From the NCBI RefSeq assembly GCF_000718005.1, contig NZ_JODV01000007.1: DNA of 64,000 nucleotides. One strand, 5' to 3'. Both the position numbers and the translations under genes were made by a program. Of this stretch, positions 62,666-64,000 are shown piece by piece; the first letter of the stretch is position 1, and each line of letters begins with the position of its first letter. A model generated the notes under the pieces. It made no database searches. It was given only the letters and a program-made list of their open reading frames with translations, and was not told the origin of the DNA. The stretch is from Actinoalloteichus_B caeruleus (GTDB lineage: Bacteria; Actinomycetota; Actinomycetes; Mycobacteriales; Pseudonocardiaceae).

Positions 62666-63205
62666 TCAGTGTCTCCGGTGCGCCTGGAAGTAGGCGTTGG
62701 AGTTGGGGAGGAACAGCAACACGGTGGCGACGACGGGCAACATGTTGAACAGGGTGTTCATGCCGTTGCCGCCTCCCGCGGAGGCGAAGAGCAGCAGGTT
62801 CAGCACGGCGAGCACCGTGAGCGCGGCCCGGGCCCAGTTCCGGCCGTCGCGCATCTTGAACGCGAACAGGACGTACAGGGCCTGGATGGCCAGCGCGACG
62901 ACCAGTGTCACGCCGATGGCCGTGTTGAAGACGCTGTCCACCTCGTCCGGGCTCAGACCGTTCGCCTGACCCTCCCGGCGGAACTCCTCCCGCAACTCGT
63001 CCAGACCGGTCAGCGCGAGGAGGTTGAAGACGATGTTCAGGACGGCGCTACCGATCCAGATCCAGAACGACACCCTGACCTCGGTGGGCATCGCCGGCTG
63101 GCTCCGACCGTCCTCGTCCGGGCTCAACGGCGGAGGCGGGGGCATCCCGCCTCCCGGCTGACGGTCGGGCTCGTCGGGCTCACGGGGATCCTGGGGAGTG
63201 GACAC
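62666..63205 (-). CDS. Membrane protein, paralogue of 61814-62518
   Basis: This 179-residue protein has a Pro-rich start (PGGGMPPPPPLSPDEDG), then four membrane segments ending LFLPNSNAYFQAHRRH. The FKMRDGRNWARAALTVL stretch is shared with the tandem paralogue downstream. The GTG at 63205 starts MSTPQDPREPDEP. It lies between hemB and the rest, in a position that, from memory, holds Rv0513/Rv0514-like membrane proteins in mycobacteria. Function unknown. Confidence 0.72.
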   Translation of the reverse strand: MSTPQDPREPDEPDRQPGGGMPPPPPLSPDEDGRSQPAMPTEVRVSFWIWIGSAVLNIVFNLLALTGLDELREEFRREGQANGLSPDEVDSVFNTAIGVTLVVALAIQALYVLFAFKMRDGRNWARAALTVLAVLNLLLFASAGGGNGMNTLFNMLPVVATVLLFLPNSNAYFQAHRRH

Positions 63206-63539
63206 GCGTCAACGCTACGAGCCTTCGGCGGGAACGTCCACCGAGGGCCATTCCGCCGTTCCGGGACGAACCAGACACCGTGGCGTGCGGTAATGGCTCC
63301 GGTCGATCCCTCGGAGGATGACGACGAGGGGGTCGCGAGCGACCGCCGCTCGTCCCGCCAAGGCCTCTGACGAGCCGGGGACGCCGGCTCCCGCGCGGTC
63401 CGCCCCGACGACGGGAGCGGGGAACGCCGACCGGGCGCGCGGCGATCCGATCGGCTCGGCCCGGAACCCGTTCCGCCACCCCCGGGAGCGTCCACCGAGG
63501 TCAGCACGGCGTCCCACCAGTCGTGCGGAGTCCCAGGGC
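63206..63539. other. Gap between hemB and the membrane protein gene
   Basis: This 334-base stretch has only random arginine-rich frames on both strands. The first 90 bases, next to the membrane protein start, are the likely promoter. Confidence 0.4.
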
Positions 63540-64000
63540 TCAGCGGGCCGAGCGCAGCCACCCGGCGGCCTCGGCCGCCCAGTAGGTGAGGACGATGTCG
63601 GCCCCGGCCCGGCGGATCGAGGTCAGCGTCTCCAGGACCGTGCGCCGGCGGTCGAGCCACCCGTTCGCCACGGCGGCCTCCACCATCGCGTACTCACCGG
63701 ACACCTGGTAGGCCGCGACGGGGACCTCGGAGATCTCGGCGACCTGGCGCACCACGTCCAGGTAGGACATCGCCGGTTTCACCATGACGGCGTCGGCGCC
63801 CTCGGCCAGATCGAGCCGAACCTCCCGCAGCGCCTCCCGGCCGTTGGCCGGATCCTGCTGGTAGGTGTGGCGGTCACCGGTGAGCTGGGACTCGACGGCG
63901 TCGCGGAACGGGCCGTAGAAGGCCGAGGTGTACTTGGCCGAGTAGGCGAGCACGGCGGTCTCGTCATGCCCCGCCTCGTCGAGGGCCTGGCGGATCACCT
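63540..64000 (-). CDS. hemB: Delta-aminolevulinic acid dehydratase, C-terminal part (cut by window edge)
   Basis: HemB (porphobilinogen synthase) joins two aminolevulinates. The visible 153 residues are the C-terminal half. They include SAKYTSAFYGPFRDAVES with the first active-site lysine, DPANGREALREVRLDLAEGADAVMVKPAMSYLD with the Schiff-base lysine, and YQVSGEYAMVEAA. The start lies beyond the right edge. It belongs with hemL to the heme block. Confidence 0.95.
   Translation of the reverse strand, partial: VIRQALDEAGHDETAVLAYSAKYTSAFYGPFRDAVESQLTGDRHTYQQDPANGREALREVRLDLAEGADAVMVKPAMSYLDVVRQVAEISEVPVAAYQVSGEYAMVEAAVANGWLDRRRTVLETLTSIRRAGADIVLTYWAAEAAGWLRSAR

Overview
The window is very GC-rich, uses many GTG starts, packs genes into tight ATGA/GTGA-overlapping operons and carries a BldC homologue, a menaquinone pathway and a proteasome-era actinobacterial gene set. 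This points to a filamentous actinobacterium, most likely of the Pseudonocardiales; the exact genus cannot be read from the sequence. From memory, the order hemB, hemL, ccdA/resB/ccsB, menA, menE, menB, menD, menG, menJ, grcC, htpX, yajQ is shared (inverted) with Mycobacterium tuberculosis around Rv0512-Rv0566c, with the nuo operon inserted between menJ and grcC.

Layout. 0-9 kb: quinone reductase, tRNA-Tyr, YajQ, RmlA, HtpX, an orphan NuoB-NuoC-NuoI mini-operon, a VOC protein, a tiny secreted protein, and divergent dimethylargininase / Lrp genes. 9-16 kb: the KorAB 2-oxoacid:ferredoxin oxidoreductase, a membrane protein with a long disordered tail, and a RarD-type exporter. 16-34 kb: the complete 14-gene nuoA-N operon on the minus strand, followed after 34 bases by a long-chain polyprenyl diphosphate synthase. 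34-37 kb: a MenJ-like reductase and MenG. 37-52 kb: menaquinone genes menD, menB, menE and menA, interleaved with accessory genes: a secreted esterase, three Xre-type regulators and three small alpha/beta proteins of unknown function, one regulator being fused to a complete peptide deformylase. 52-64 kb: BldC, a MinD/ParA-like ATPase with tandem repeats, the System II cytochrome c maturation genes (tlpA, ccdA, resB, ccsB), hemL, small membrane proteins and the end of hemB.

The theme is respiration. Complex I, its electron carrier (the menaquinone ring, prenyl tail, methylation and tail reduction), heme synthesis and cytochrome c assembly lie together. KorAB supplies reduced ferredoxin, and the orphan NuoBCI set may be a second electron entry module. 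Upstream of menJ is a near-perfect Rex-type palindrome. Upstream of nuoA is an iron-box-like palindrome next to a Rex half-site, and a weaker relative precedes korA. Together they suggest joint redox and iron control.

The most unusual part is 46.2-50.4 kb: an Xre regulator with a helical-repeat tail, flanked by two paralogous small proteins, beside a divergent Xre-beta domain-peptide deformylase fusion whose catalytic spacing matches Escherichia coli Def exactly. I found no CRISPR array, insertion sequence, prophage or complete natural-product cluster.
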